A DNA stretch of 64,000 nt from positions 310,001 to 374,000 of the forward strand of contig NZ_JAUOEM010000003.1 in the NCBI RefSeq assembly GCF_030540875.1, written 5' to 3'. Shown here piece by piece: positions 53,185 to 62,425 of the stretch. The notes beneath the pieces were generated by a model, which made no database searches, was not told where the DNA came from, and was given only the letters and a program-made list of their open reading frames with translations. The DNA comes from Flavivirga amylovorans. GTDB taxonomy: Bacteria > Bacteroidota > Bacteroidia > Flavobacteriales > Flavobacteriaceae. A program made the position numbers and the translations under genes. Numbering within the stretch: the first letter of the stretch is position 1; each line of letters begins with the position of its first letter.

Positions 53185-54405
53185 ATGAAAAGACGAAAGT
53201 TTATCAGAAATACTTTTTTAGGTACAGCTGCATCACTCATGGGTGCAGACATAGTATTTTCGGCATCAATACCTAAAGGATACACACCAATAGCATTACA
53301 AAATCCAGACCCATACAAGTTATTTAATAAGGATAAAGGGATGACGATATTGAATGATAAGCCATGGAATATAGAAGCTAAAGCTCATTTGTTGGATGAT
53401 AACATTACACCCAATAAATACATGTTTATTAGGAATAATGGTTTAATACCTCAAAATATTGATATAGCTAACTGGAAACTCACTATTGATGGAGAGTCGG
53501 TTTCCTCTCCAAAAACATATACACTTCAAGAGTTAAAAAGTAAATTTAAAAACTATACCTATCAGTTAACGTTAGAATGTGGAGGTAATGGGAGAAGTGA
53601 ATTTAATCCACCTGCTAAAGGCAATCAATGGACAGTTGGTGCCGTTTCTTGTGCAGAGTGGACTGGTGTAAGGTTAAAAGATATACTTGAAGATGTAGGT
53701 GTTAAAGATCATGCTGTTTACATAGGCTATCATGCAGCAGATACGCATTTAAGTGGAGATCCTAAAAAAGAACCTATTTCTAGAGGGGTTCCAATGCATA
53801 AAGCACTTCAGGAAGAGACCTTGCTAGCTTTTAAAATGAATGGTGAGGATATTCCACTTGCTCATGGGTATCCATTACGATTAGTTGCCGGTGGTTGGCC
53901 AGCATCAGCTTCTGGAAAATGGATAAACAGAATAAGTGTTAGAAATAAAGTTCATGATGGTACAAAAATGAAGGCACCAGCCTATAGAGTGCCTTGCAAA
54001 CCTGTAGCGCCTGGAGAAAAAGTAAAAGATGCCGATATGTGCATTATTGAAAGCATGCCCGTAAAATCTTTAATTACGTATCCCAAGTCTGGAGCTATGA
54101 TTAATGAAGAGGAAATACTAAATATTAGGGGGCATGCATGGGCTGGAGAATTACAAGTTGAAACTATGGAATATTCTATAGATTTCGGAGCTACTTGGAA
54201 TGCTTGTAAGTTAGAAAATCCAGTAAACCGTTTAGCATGGCAACATTTTAAAGCATCTATTGAATTTCCAAAGAAAGGTTATTATGAAATTTGGGCAAGA
54301 GCAACAGATAATAAAGGTGTTAGTCAGCCCATGATATTACCAGGTTGGAATCCTAAAGGGTATTTAAATAATGCATGCCACAGAATAGCTGTTAAAGTTA
54401 AATAA
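53185..54405 (+). CDS. sorA: Periplasmic sulfite dehydrogenase, molybdopterin subunit
   Basis: 406 residues of the sulfite oxidase family. A twin-arginine signal (KRRKFIRNTFLGTAASLMG) exports the folded Mo protein. The molybdenum-ligating cysteine is in TLECGGNGRSEF (Cys132), followed by the SUOX core, GYHAADTHLSGDPKKEPISRGVP and HGYPLRLVAGGWPASASGKWINRI. The C-terminal Mo-co dimerisation domain (GAMINEEEILNIRGHAWAG) is present. It oxidises sulfite to sulfate. The next gene, overlapping its stop codon, is a haem protein, the presumed electron acceptor. Confidence 0.9.
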   Translation: MKRRKFIRNTFLGTAASLMGADIVFSASIPKGYTPIALQNPDPYKLFNKDKGMTILNDKPWNIEAKAHLLDDNITPNKYMFIRNNGLIPQNIDIANWKLTIDGESVSSPKTYTLQELKSKFKNYTYQLTLECGGNGRSEFNPPAKGNQWTVGAVSCAEWTGVRLKDILEDVGVKDHAVYIGYHAADTHLSGDPKKEPISRGVPMHKALQEETLLAFKMNGEDIPLAHGYPLRLVAGGWPASASGKWINRISVRNKVHDGTKMKAPAYRVPCKPVAPGEKVKDADMCIIESMPVKSLITYPKSGAMINEEEILNIRGHAWAGELQVETMEYSIDFGATWNACKLENPVNRLAWQHFKASIEFPKKGYYEIWARATDNKGVSQPMILPGWNPKGYLNNACHRIAVKVK

Positions 54406-54872
54406 TGAAAGACCAGGAATTTAGAAATAAAGTAAAGCGAATTTATTTAGGCGTCACTCTTTTTTTTGGATTGCTAGTAATAGGGGCGGGCGCATTGATT
54501 TATAAGCTGGCATACCCTTCATTCCTTTCATTTGATGATGTAAAACAAATAGAAACGTATCGTGAAGTAGAAGATCTCGATAAAATAGAAAATGGTATTC
54601 ATTTAGCTACTGGTTTTAAAGATGACGTAGGACTTCAAACTGTTATAGTAAGTTGTACGCCCTGTCATTCGGCAAAGTTAGTGACTCAAAACAGAGCAAA
54701 TAAAGAAGGTTGGGTGAGCATTATACGTTGGATGCAGGAAACACAAAATCTCTGGGATTTGGGCAAAAATGAGTCTGTAATAGTTAACTATTTAGCTAAA
54801 AACTATGCGCCAGAAGAAAAAGGTAGACGTGTTAATCTGGAAGATATAGAGTGGTATGATTTGGAAAAATAA
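54405..54872 (+). CDS. Membrane-anchored monohaem cytochrome c
   Basis: 155 residues. One N-terminal transmembrane segment (LGVTLFFGLLVIGAGALIYKL) and a single haem site CTPCH (Cys84, Cys87, His88) with an axial methionine candidate in IIRWMQETQNLW. It starts on the last base of the sulfite dehydrogenase gene and is probably its electron acceptor, SorB-like in role. Confidence 0.85.
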   Translation: MKDQEFRNKVKRIYLGVTLFFGLLVIGAGALIYKLAYPSFLSFDDVKQIETYREVEDLDKIENGIHLATGFKDDVGLQTVIVSCTPCHSAKLVTQNRANKEGWVSIIRWMQETQNLWDLGKNESVIVNYLAKNYAPEEKGRRVNLEDIEWYDLEK

Positions 54873-55821
54873 AATAGCTATCCTGCTTATATGTTTTGTG
54901 TCTTGTAAAAAAGATTCAAAAACACAATTAAAAGATATGTCTAAAGAGCGTCTTAATTCTAATACAGGTTACTATAGTACAAAACACCTTATAGAATGTG
55001 AGGAGTTAATGATGCTACAAACAGCTTCTAACATTAAAATAATTGATTTTAGAAAGCCAAAAGTATTTCTAAAAGAACATATAGTGAATGCTATAAATAT
55101 TTGGAGAACAGATATTGAAGACAATTCGCTTTCTTACAAAGGAATTATGGCCAGTAGGTCTAAAATTGAAGCTCTTTTTAGTCGATTAGGAATTAAACAA
55201 GAAGATGAACTTATTATTTATGATGATAGTGGAGCTTGTGATTCGTCTCGTTTATGGTGGCTCTTAAAAAATTATGGGTTTCATAATGTCAAAATTTTAA
55301 ATGGTGGGTTCACAGAGTGGAAACGCAAAAAAGGAGGGTTGACTTCTAACTTTATAAAATATGACGCTTCTAATTTTAAATTTCCTTTTAAAAAGAACAT
55401 GTCTTTATATGCAAGTTTAGAAGATATAAAATCGCTAATAATTGATGAAAACACCATACTTCTGGATACAAGAAACGAAGATGAGTTTTCAGGAAAACGT
55501 CAAAAAAAAGGATCAAGTAGAAGTGGGCATATTCCTAATAGTACATTATTAGATTGGGCACATGCGGTAGATTTTAATACAACAAAAAAATTCAAATCTT
55601 ATAAAGACTTATTAGATTTGTATCAATTAAAAGGAATTACAAAGGAAAAAGAAATTTATGTCTATTGTCATTCTGGAGTCCGATCTGCTCATACCGCTTT
55701 TGTGTTAACAGAATTATTGGGGTATAAAAACGTTAAAAACTATGATGGATCATGGATAGAGTGGAGTTTTAATAAGGATTTACCTGTTCAACAAGATACG
55801 ATAACGACCATATTTAAATAA
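54856..55821 (+). CDS. Lipoprotein double-rhodanese sulfurtransferase
   Basis: 321 residues, overlapping the cytochrome gene by 17 bases. A lipoprotein signal (IAILLICFVSC) precedes two rhodanese domains. The first (IIDFRKPKVFLKEHIVNAINIWR...LIIYDDSGACDSSRLWW) has no cysteine at the loop start, as in inactive first domains; the second has the active loop CHSGVRSAHT (Cys271). This is the layout of thiosulfate or mercaptopyruvate sulfurtransferases, here on the outside of the inner membrane. With thiosulfate as donor it would release sulfite next to the sulfite dehydrogenase. Confidence 0.88.
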   Translation: MIWKNKIAILLICFVSCKKDSKTQLKDMSKERLNSNTGYYSTKHLIECEELMMLQTASNIKIIDFRKPKVFLKEHIVNAINIWRTDIEDNSLSYKGIMASRSKIEALFSRLGIKQEDELIIYDDSGACDSSRLWWLLKNYGFHNVKILNGGFTEWKRKKGGLTSNFIKYDASNFKFPFKKNMSLYASLEDIKSLIIDENTILLDTRNEDEFSGKRQKKGSSRSGHIPNSTLLDWAHAVDFNTTKKFKSYKDLLDLYQLKGITKEKEIYVYCHSGVRSAHTAFVLTELLGYKNVKNYDGSWIEWSFNKDLPVQQDTITTIFK

Positions 55822-55823
55822 TT

Positions 55824-56699
55824 ATGAATACTTATATAGAAGCTTTTATAAATGCATTTTCAGGAACTGTAAATTGGACATGGAAATCGATACTCTTTGA
55901 AGTGCCATGGTATACTAATTATTTCTGGGGATTAGTTGTTATATCAATCGCTGTTTGGATTTTAGAAATTATGTTTCCTTGGAGAAAAGAACAGTCTATT
56001 TTCAGGAAAGACTTTTGGATAGATGCTATTTATATGTTCTTTAACTTTTTTGTTTTTGCGATTATTATAAGTGGTATCTATGCCATGTTAGAACAACTTT
56101 TTTCAAGTATAGGTGTTACAATGAAATCTGTTGCCTTGATAAACCTAAAAGAACTACCAGTATGGGGACAATTATTGATTTTCTTTTTAATATCAGATTT
56201 TGTGCAATGGTTTACGCATGTGTTATTACATCGATTTAACTTTTTATGGCGTTTTCATAAAGTACATCATTCAGTAAAAGAAATGGGTTTTGCTGCCCAT
56301 TTACGCTATCATTGGATGGAGAATATTTTTTATAAACCTCTAAAAATATTTGCTGTAATGTTACTTGGTGGTTTTGAGCCAGATCAAGCTTTTATTGTAC
56401 ATTTTGTAGCCATAGCCATCGGTCATTTAAATCATGCCAACATTAAGCTTACCTATGGGCCTTTAAAATATGTATTTAACAATCCTGTTATGCATTTGTA
56501 TCATCATGCATACACGTTACCAAAGGAGCGTAATTATGGCGTTAATTTTGGGATTAGTTTAAGTCTTTGGGATTATATTTTTAAAACTAATTATATACCA
56601 GAAGCTAGTGGTAAATTACCATTAGGATATTCAGATGACACAAGAATGCCAAAAAATTTCTTTGCCCAGTTGCTTTATGGTTTTAGAAACGGAGACTAG
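55824..56699 (+). CDS. Sterol desaturase/fatty acid hydroxylase family membrane protein
   Basis: 291 residues with several transmembrane helices and the diiron histidine clusters of the fatty acid hydroxylase superfamily: HVLLHRFNFLWRFHKVHHS, HLNHANI and HLYHHAYTLPKERNYG. Substrate unknown; many Flavobacteriia carry homologues acting on carotenoids or lipids. It begins two bases after the rhodanese stop, so it shares the sulfite-oxidation transcript, without an obvious functional link. Confidence 0.88.
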   Translation: MNTYIEAFINAFSGTVNWTWKSILFEVPWYTNYFWGLVVISIAVWILEIMFPWRKEQSIFRKDFWIDAIYMFFNFFVFAIIISGIYAMLEQLFSSIGVTMKSVALINLKELPVWGQLLIFFLISDFVQWFTHVLLHRFNFLWRFHKVHHSVKEMGFAAHLRYHWMENIFYKPLKIFAVMLLGGFEPDQAFIVHFVAIAIGHLNHANIKLTYGPLKYVFNNPVMHLYHHAYTLPKERNYGVNFGISLSLWDYIFKTNYIPEASGKLPLGYSDDTRMPKNFFAQLLYGFRNGD

Positions 56700-56957
56700 C
56701 TGGAATATTTTGTAATTCATATCGTAGCGAAGAATTTTTATGAACTGTAGGAGATTAGCTAAGAGAGTCCTCGGTCTTTCCTCCCTCTTAATAACAGGAT
56801 GGTTTTACTTTGTATAAAAGGTGTTGCTATTCTAAGAAGCATTAAAGTGTGATGTGTATATCTGTTTGATTCATAGCTATAATCGTTTAAAATAACTTTT
56901 TTCTATCTTCAACGTTATTAATGAGTTCAATATATAAGATTAACCTACATATATTTT

Positions 56958-57374
56958 ATGATTCGTAATAGATTTTTAATACCAGTTCTTTTCTTAGTCC
57001 TTTTTCATTGTAAAAAAAAAGAGAGTGATAGTGATAAAGATATTTATGAGTGGAAAACTATAAACGTTACGGCATCTGCCTATAATTCATTAGCATATCA
57101 AACAGATTCTAACCCAAGTATCGCAGCTTTTGGAGATACTTTAACTCCAGGAATGAAATGCATTGCTGTATCCAGAGATTTGTTAGAATTGGGGCTAGAA
57201 CATAATACTCCTGTTAAAATTGAGGGGTTAGATAGTCTTTATTTAGTTAAAGATAAAATGAATAAACGCTGGAAAAAGCATATAGACGTTTATATGGGAA
57301 CCGATGTGAAAGCAGCAAGAAAATGGGGCAAGAAAAAAGTGGCTATAACCTATGGTGTTCTCATAGAAAAGTAG
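56958..57374 (+). CDS. 3D-domain lipoprotein
   Basis: 138 residues. Short lipoprotein signal (PVLFLVLFHCKKK), then a 3D domain: VTASAYNSLAYQTDSNPSIAAFGDTLTPGMKCIAVSRDLL, ending DVYMGTDVKAARKWGKK with the Asp cluster and KKVAITYGVLIE. The 3D fold is a double-psi beta-barrel found in lytic transglycosylase MltA and resuscitation-type proteins, so a peptidoglycan role is plausible but not shown. Confidence 0.85.
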   Translation: MIRNRFLIPVLFLVLFHCKKKESDSDKDIYEWKTINVTASAYNSLAYQTDSNPSIAAFGDTLTPGMKCIAVSRDLLELGLEHNTPVKIEGLDSLYLVKDKMNKRWKKHIDVYMGTDVKAARKWGKKKVAITYGVLIEK

Positions 57375-57407
57375 ATTATGGATCTATCGTTAGGATAGTT
57401 TTTAAAA

Positions 57408-57487
57408 GACACGAATTTTCACTAATTAATCTGTTTAGATACAAAGTAAGACAACAGATTCTTATAAATTAGTAAAAATTCGTGTCC
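57408..57487. repeat. Intergenic inverted repeat
   Basis: GACACGAATTTTCACTAATT (57408-57427) and the near-complement AAATTAGTAAAAATTCGTGTC (57466-57486) form a long hairpin with an inner ATCTGTT/AACAGA pairing. Similar ACACGAATTTTCACTAATT sequences are frequent between Bacteroidetes genes. May also end transcription between convergent genes. Confidence 0.65.
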
Positions 57488-57551
57488 AACTTTTAGTGTG
57501 TCCATTTCATATGTCAATATTTGTATGCACAATAGGTTATAGATCTATTTC

Positions 57552-58109
57552 TTATTTGGTCTCCGCTTCCGAAAGTATAAAAGGATAGGCATCTTTCACT
57601 TGTTTTAACTCTTTCTTAGATAGTTTGTCAGAAGGTTTTTTTAATACATTCATGCTATACGTATTTCTTAATTCGTAATAAGCTTTTGAAAGTTCATCCT
57701 GTACGGCAATAAATTGTTTATAAGACGTGTGTCTTCCATTTTGTAGTGATAGGACGGCTTCTTTAGGATTGTCAGATGCATTTGAAGCTTTTGTACCATG
57801 GCAATAATGACAACTACTATCACCATTATTATCCAAAAAAGTTTTAGTAATCTCTTTTAATTCAGAAATTGGAATAATGTTATTTTCAATCATAATGTCA
57901 TCATCATTATTGATCATAATGCGAAGGATATTGCGTTCCGCTATTACAGCATCGCAAACCTGTCCAGGTGGGCATTCTTTTGGAAGTAATCTATTTATAC
58001 CCTCATCTGAAGATATGGTAGCAGTCACTAGAAAAAAGATAAGTAGTAAAAATGCAATGTCCGCCATGGATCCTGCATTTACTTCAGGAATTAATTTTGA
58101 TCGTCTCAT
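57552..58109 (-). CDS. ExbD/TolR-family protein
   Basis: 185 residues from the ATG at 58109 (upstream in-frame codons lack homology). MRRSKLIPEVNAGSMADIAFLLLIFFLVTATI is the ExbD start: a cytoplasmic tail and one transmembrane helix with the conserved Asp of the proton channel in MADIAF. The periplasmic part is long and contains CHYCHG (Cys100, Cys103, His104). ExbD works with ExbB and TonB to energise outer membrane transport; no ExbB lies adjacent. A divergent structured region follows upstream. Confidence 0.85.
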   Translation of the reverse strand: MRRSKLIPEVNAGSMADIAFLLLIFFLVTATISSDEGINRLLPKECPPGQVCDAVIAERNILRIMINNDDDIMIENNIIPISELKEITKTFLDNNGDSSCHYCHGTKASNASDNPKEAVLSLQNGRHTSYKQFIAVQDELSKAYYELRNTYSMNVLKKPSDKLSKKELKQVKDAYPFILSEAETK

Positions 58110-58214
58110 AATTATATATTTAAATGTTAATATGTTAACGGAATCACAAAAACGATACCACATTCTTACATATTGCTATGAGTGATAAATAGTTACTAAT
58201 TGTTAAATAAATGG

Positions 58215-58385
58215 TAATCCGATAGTGTGGACTTAAGGTACAAATCCGATCCATCGGGGTTCGGTTAAGAATTGTGCCCGCTGTTTCTTGGTATGTAGCT
58301 GCCGCTAATTTCCAAAACTAGGGCAGTCAAGAGTAAGAAATAACAAGCTAAGAAGCTACTTTAGAAAAAGAGTAGCCTTTCTATT
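58215..58385 (+). ncRNA. Candidate structured RNA with terminator
   Basis: A relatively GC-rich stretch without ORF in an AT-rich gap. Local pairings: AATCC/GGGTT (58243-58247, 58257-58261), CTTAA/TTAAG around it, TTTCTT/AAGAAA (58284-58289, 58335-58340), CTGCC/GGCAG (58299-58303, 58322-58326), then a terminator-like GCTACT/AGTAGC (58355-58360, 58371-58376) plus CTTTC. In order it shows GGTACAAATCC, GCCCGC, TGCCGCT and AGTCAAGAG, which loosely resemble conserved blocks of cobalamin riboswitches, but spacings differ. A 6S-like RNA is the alternative. Identity unproven. Confidence 0.35.
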
Positions 58386-58680
58386 TATAGTTTTTAACTA
58401 AAACATTCATAATTTTACTTATAATTATATTTTTTATTTAACAATAGTTAAATTTAGTTGTTAAAGTAGAGATAGGTTCCGCAGTTTTCTTGTGGTTTGC
58501 CTCTAACTTAATAACATTCAACTAACGGTACATTTAATAAACATAACGTTTCAAACGCTTCCAACCATCCCGCAAAGTTTTTTAACCGTTTTCATGTGTC
58601 TTCATGAGAATTGATACAGTTCGGTATCATTATATTAGTAAATAGTTTTTATTGAACCATGCTTCCTTTAAAAGATAAGG

Positions 58681-58712
58681 TAAAACCTTACTTCTAGTAA
58701 GGTTTTGTTTTT
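58681..58712 (+). terminator. Terminator-like palindrome 1
   Basis: AAAACCTTAC-TTCTA-GTAAGGTTTT followed by GTTTTTC; a 10-bp perfect stem. It shares the core ACCTTACTTCTAGTAA with the palindrome at 58865 in inverted orientation. Confidence 0.75.
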
Positions 58713-58864
58713 CAAGTTATTAACAAATGGTAATATAATATGAAATCCTTTTGTTTTAAAGACTTAAAGCTTTTAAAAGATTATGAAAATAATGTCTTTA
58801 AAAAAAAATATGTCGTGTTAAATATTTGATTATCAAAGTATTATATAAAGTTATTAACCTTTAC

Positions 58865-58893
58865 TAGAAGTAAGGTAAAACCTTATTTTTTAT
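58865..58893 (+). terminator. Terminator-like palindrome 2
   Basis: ACTAGAAGTAAGGTAAAACC then TTATTTTTTATT: a TAAGGT/ACCTTA stem with a T-run, 50 bp before the RHS gene. It is an inverted partial copy of palindrome 1, and AGTTATTAAC occurs beside each. Confidence 0.55.
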
Positions 58894-58945
58894 TCATAAG
58901 GCATTTCTAATTTTATAGACACATCTCAAAACCTAATATTTTCCT

Positions 58946-61900
58946 ATGAATCCACGTTTTTTTATTTTGTTTTTATTTTTCATTCTTTATTTTCAAATCA
59001 GTTTTACTCAAAATATGGAAAGACAAATTATTCCACCCTCACCTACTGCTTCTGCCTTAGCACAGTATGCTGATGTCCCAGTAGGGTATTACACAGGAAC
59101 ACCTAATATATCAATACCTATATATGAAGTTTCTGATAAAGATATTTCTCTATCTATTAGTTTATCCTATAATGCTTCGGGAATTAAAGTCAATCAAGAA
59201 GCTAGCTGGGTAGGACTTGGTTGGTCTTTAAATGCAGGCGGTGTAATAACAAGACAAGTACGAGGTCTTGATGATCTTATGGAATACGGAGCAGGTGGGG
59301 AAGCTGGATATACAGTTGCAGAATTACCAGAGAGAGATGGTAACGGCGTAAACACTTCTTTTAATACACAGTGGAGTTTAAATGATTTTACAAACTTGTT
59401 AAATGATTACAAAGTTTCAACGCAGGATCCAGAGCCAGATATATTCTATTATAATTTCGCAGGAAAATCTGGGAAATTTTATCTTGAGAAAGGCTCTAGG
59501 AATAATGGTGTTTATACTGCAACCTTAGAGAAGAAAGAAGGGTTACTTATAGAATATAATACTGCTGGGAAGTATTGGACAATAATAGATTTAGATGGTA
59601 CGGTTTATCAATTTAGTGTTAAAGAGACAACAAATGTGCGTTCTGCAGTAAAACAAAATCCAGTACCTGATTCATTCGACTTAGATTTAATATCAAACGG
59701 AACGACGAGCAAAGCAAATTCAGCGTGGTATTTAAATGATATTAAATCAAGATCTGGGGGGCATATTATTTTAGAATACGACACTGGTTTTGCTTCCAAA
59801 AGTCAATTGAATAGGTTAGAAAAAGTTTTAAACGCCTATAATATGAGTAATATTGCATGTACTAATAGTTGTTTTTCTACTAATGGATTCTTGGACTCTC
59901 AATATTATGAATATGCACTTTCTAGAACTGATATTGACGAAGTTTATTTGAAAGAAATAAGAACTTCAAATTTTAAAGTAGAGTTTGTTAAGAGTTCTAG
60001 AGAGGATATAATTCCTCTTTATAACATTGTGTCTACGTTTCCTCAAAAACTTGATGAAATAAAAATATTGCAAACAAATAATCCAACTCCAGTCAAATCA
60101 TTTATTCTAAATAACGATTATTTTAAACAGAACCCAACCGATCAAGATTCTCGATCTCTGCGTTTAAAGCTAAAAGAAATTCAGGAAGTTTCAGGAACTG
60201 AAAATATTCCTCCATATGTGTTTGATTATTATGACGATATGTCTTTGCCATCCAAATTGACTTATAATATTGATCATTGGGGATATTATAATGGCTCATA
60301 TAATGATAACTTAAGTAGGTGGGGGAATGTATCCTATCCAAATGCAGGTACTTTAATTCCTACGTTTACATATCAAAATCCTTATAATAATAATCAGTAT
60401 ACCACAATTGAAGGAGCAAATAGAGAACCAAATTTTAATTTTGCGAAATTATTAAGCCTTAAGAAAATTAAATATCCTACTTCTGGAATACACTTATTTG
60501 AATACCAACTTAACGAATATGGTAACTTTAGTGCGTCTTCTACAACGGAACTCGTACCTACTTTTTTAATAGCAGAGGAGATTTGTAACAATACGGGATA
60601 TTGTGATGATGTTCCTGGGAATTATCCAACGGAGATTGATGAGATTTTTGAAATCACATCCGCCCAAACGCCTGTTGATATTTATTCTGAGCTATTTGGT
60701 TATATGCCAGATATACAAAGTATTCCAAATGGGTATTTTGTAAAAATATATAATGTAGCTACAAATCAGGGAGTATATCAGCATGATTATCCTGGATACA
60801 ATAATCCCAATACCATACCTCAAGGTGAATATATGTACGATGACAAGGAAGTTACCATATATCTTGACCCGGGTCAATATAGAGTAACAACATACTTAGC
60901 GGATACAATGTTTGGTAGAGTAGATGTAATTAGAAATGATTTGGTTACAACAACTACGGAAACCAAAAAGAAAGGCTCTGGATTAAGGTTAAAAAAACTG
61001 ACCATTAAAGATGGTATTACTAATAACGACATTATTAAATCATATACTTATGATAACGGTAGTGCTGAAAGTACATCAGGTATTTTAATGAGCTCACCCA
61101 AATATTTCTTTACTGATTTAGTTGTGGGAGCTACTACTTTTGTAAGTAATCCTAGTTGTTTGGGGCAATGCAATCAATCAGCCCATTATATGTATGCAAC
61201 TTCAAATAGTATTTTACCTTTATCATCTTCTGCCAATGGAAGTTATATTGGATATTCTAAAGTTCAAGAGCATTTCGGAGAAAATGATGAAAATGGTAGT
61301 GTTAAATATATTTATTGGAATGGAAGTGATTTGACAAACTCGGCGAATTCACTAGGAATGCCTACTTATCCAGTACTGAGCAATGGGCTTTTGTCAAGTA
61401 TTGAATATTTAGACAGTAATTCTAATTATAAGAAAACTATTGTTTACGATTATATTCCTGAAAATTATGACGAATTAGATGATAAAACAATACCAGGGTT
61501 TTATATAAATTCAAATTCTTTTTTTAATTCTGAATTTGGAATTCATGAAGGTGCATATAGTTATGGGTTTTACGACATACCCATAAATTGGTGGAAGTTA
61601 GATACAGAAACAACCACGGCATATTTTGATAATGGCAATTCTGTTACAACTAAGAATTATGAAAGATATAATGATGTAAACAAATTACCCGAAAAAATTA
61701 GTTTTCTAAATAGCAAAAACGAAACAGTGGAGACTGAAATCTGGTATTCTACAAGTTTTGCCAGTAATGATAATGCATTTGGGGGTAATCTACTAAGAGA
61801 TGCCCATATGATTTCTATCCCTCTACAAGAACAAACTAAGATAAACGGTATTATAACTAATAGAACAACCACAGACTATGAAATAATAGGAAGCCTTAAT

Positions 61901-62422
61901 AATATTGATTTAATTCTTCCAACTAAACAATCTGTTATCCCTAAAAATGATCTAAATAGTTTAATTGACTTTAATTATAGTTATGAGAATGATACAGGAA
62001 ACCTTTTAGAATCCTATCGTACAGATGGAACAAAAACAAGCTACCATTGGGGGTATAATGATACTTATCCTGTTATAAAAGCAGAAAACATTACGGTTAA
62101 CCTTTCTAGTATAGCTGAAAATACTTCCTATCTGCCTTCAGGATATAGCAATATGGAAAGTCTATTGCTTAGTTTAAACAATATAGCCACCGATTCACAG
62201 CAGAAGCTACGTTGGAAAACTTATAATGAAAACCTAAGAGCTGCCTTACCAGATGTCATGGTCACTACTTATACCTACGATCCACTCATAGGCGTCACGA
62301 GTATCACAGATCCCAAAGGTTATACTATGTATTATGAGTACGATGAGTTTAACCGATTAAAACAGGTTAAAGATGCTGATGGCCATATTTTAACCAAGAA
62401 CGAATACAATTATAAACAATAA
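58946..62422 (+). CDS. Secreted RHS/YD-repeat protein, first of a pair
   Basis: 1,158 residues. Signal peptide ([17 protein letters not shown]), then a SpvB/RHS-like N-terminal region: [59 protein letters not shown]. The middle holds long beta-rich repeats. The C-terminus has YD repeats ([39 protein letters not shown]) and stops at 62422 without an RHS core or toxin tip. The next gene starts three bases later and begins a second RHS protein, so the shell is made in two pieces. Typical Bacteroidetes WapA-like proteins. Confidence 0.88.
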   Translation: [1158 protein letters not shown]

Positions 62423-62425
62423 ATA

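Larger units (their letters stand above)
58390..58945. other. Long intergenic region before RHS genes
   Basis: About 560 bp with no credible gene. It holds a short hairpin (TGATAC/GTATCA, 58612-58617 and 58624-58629) and two terminator-like palindromes (58681-58706 and 58865-58893). The stretch 58480-58610 is less AT-rich and unassigned. No clear -33/-7 pair for the downstream RHS gene was found. Confidence 0.5.

Noticed and set aside
58480-58610. Possible att site or gene remnant in the less AT-rich stretch before the RHS genes
   Set aside because: No tRNA, integrase, repeat pair or recognisable protein fragment could be found.
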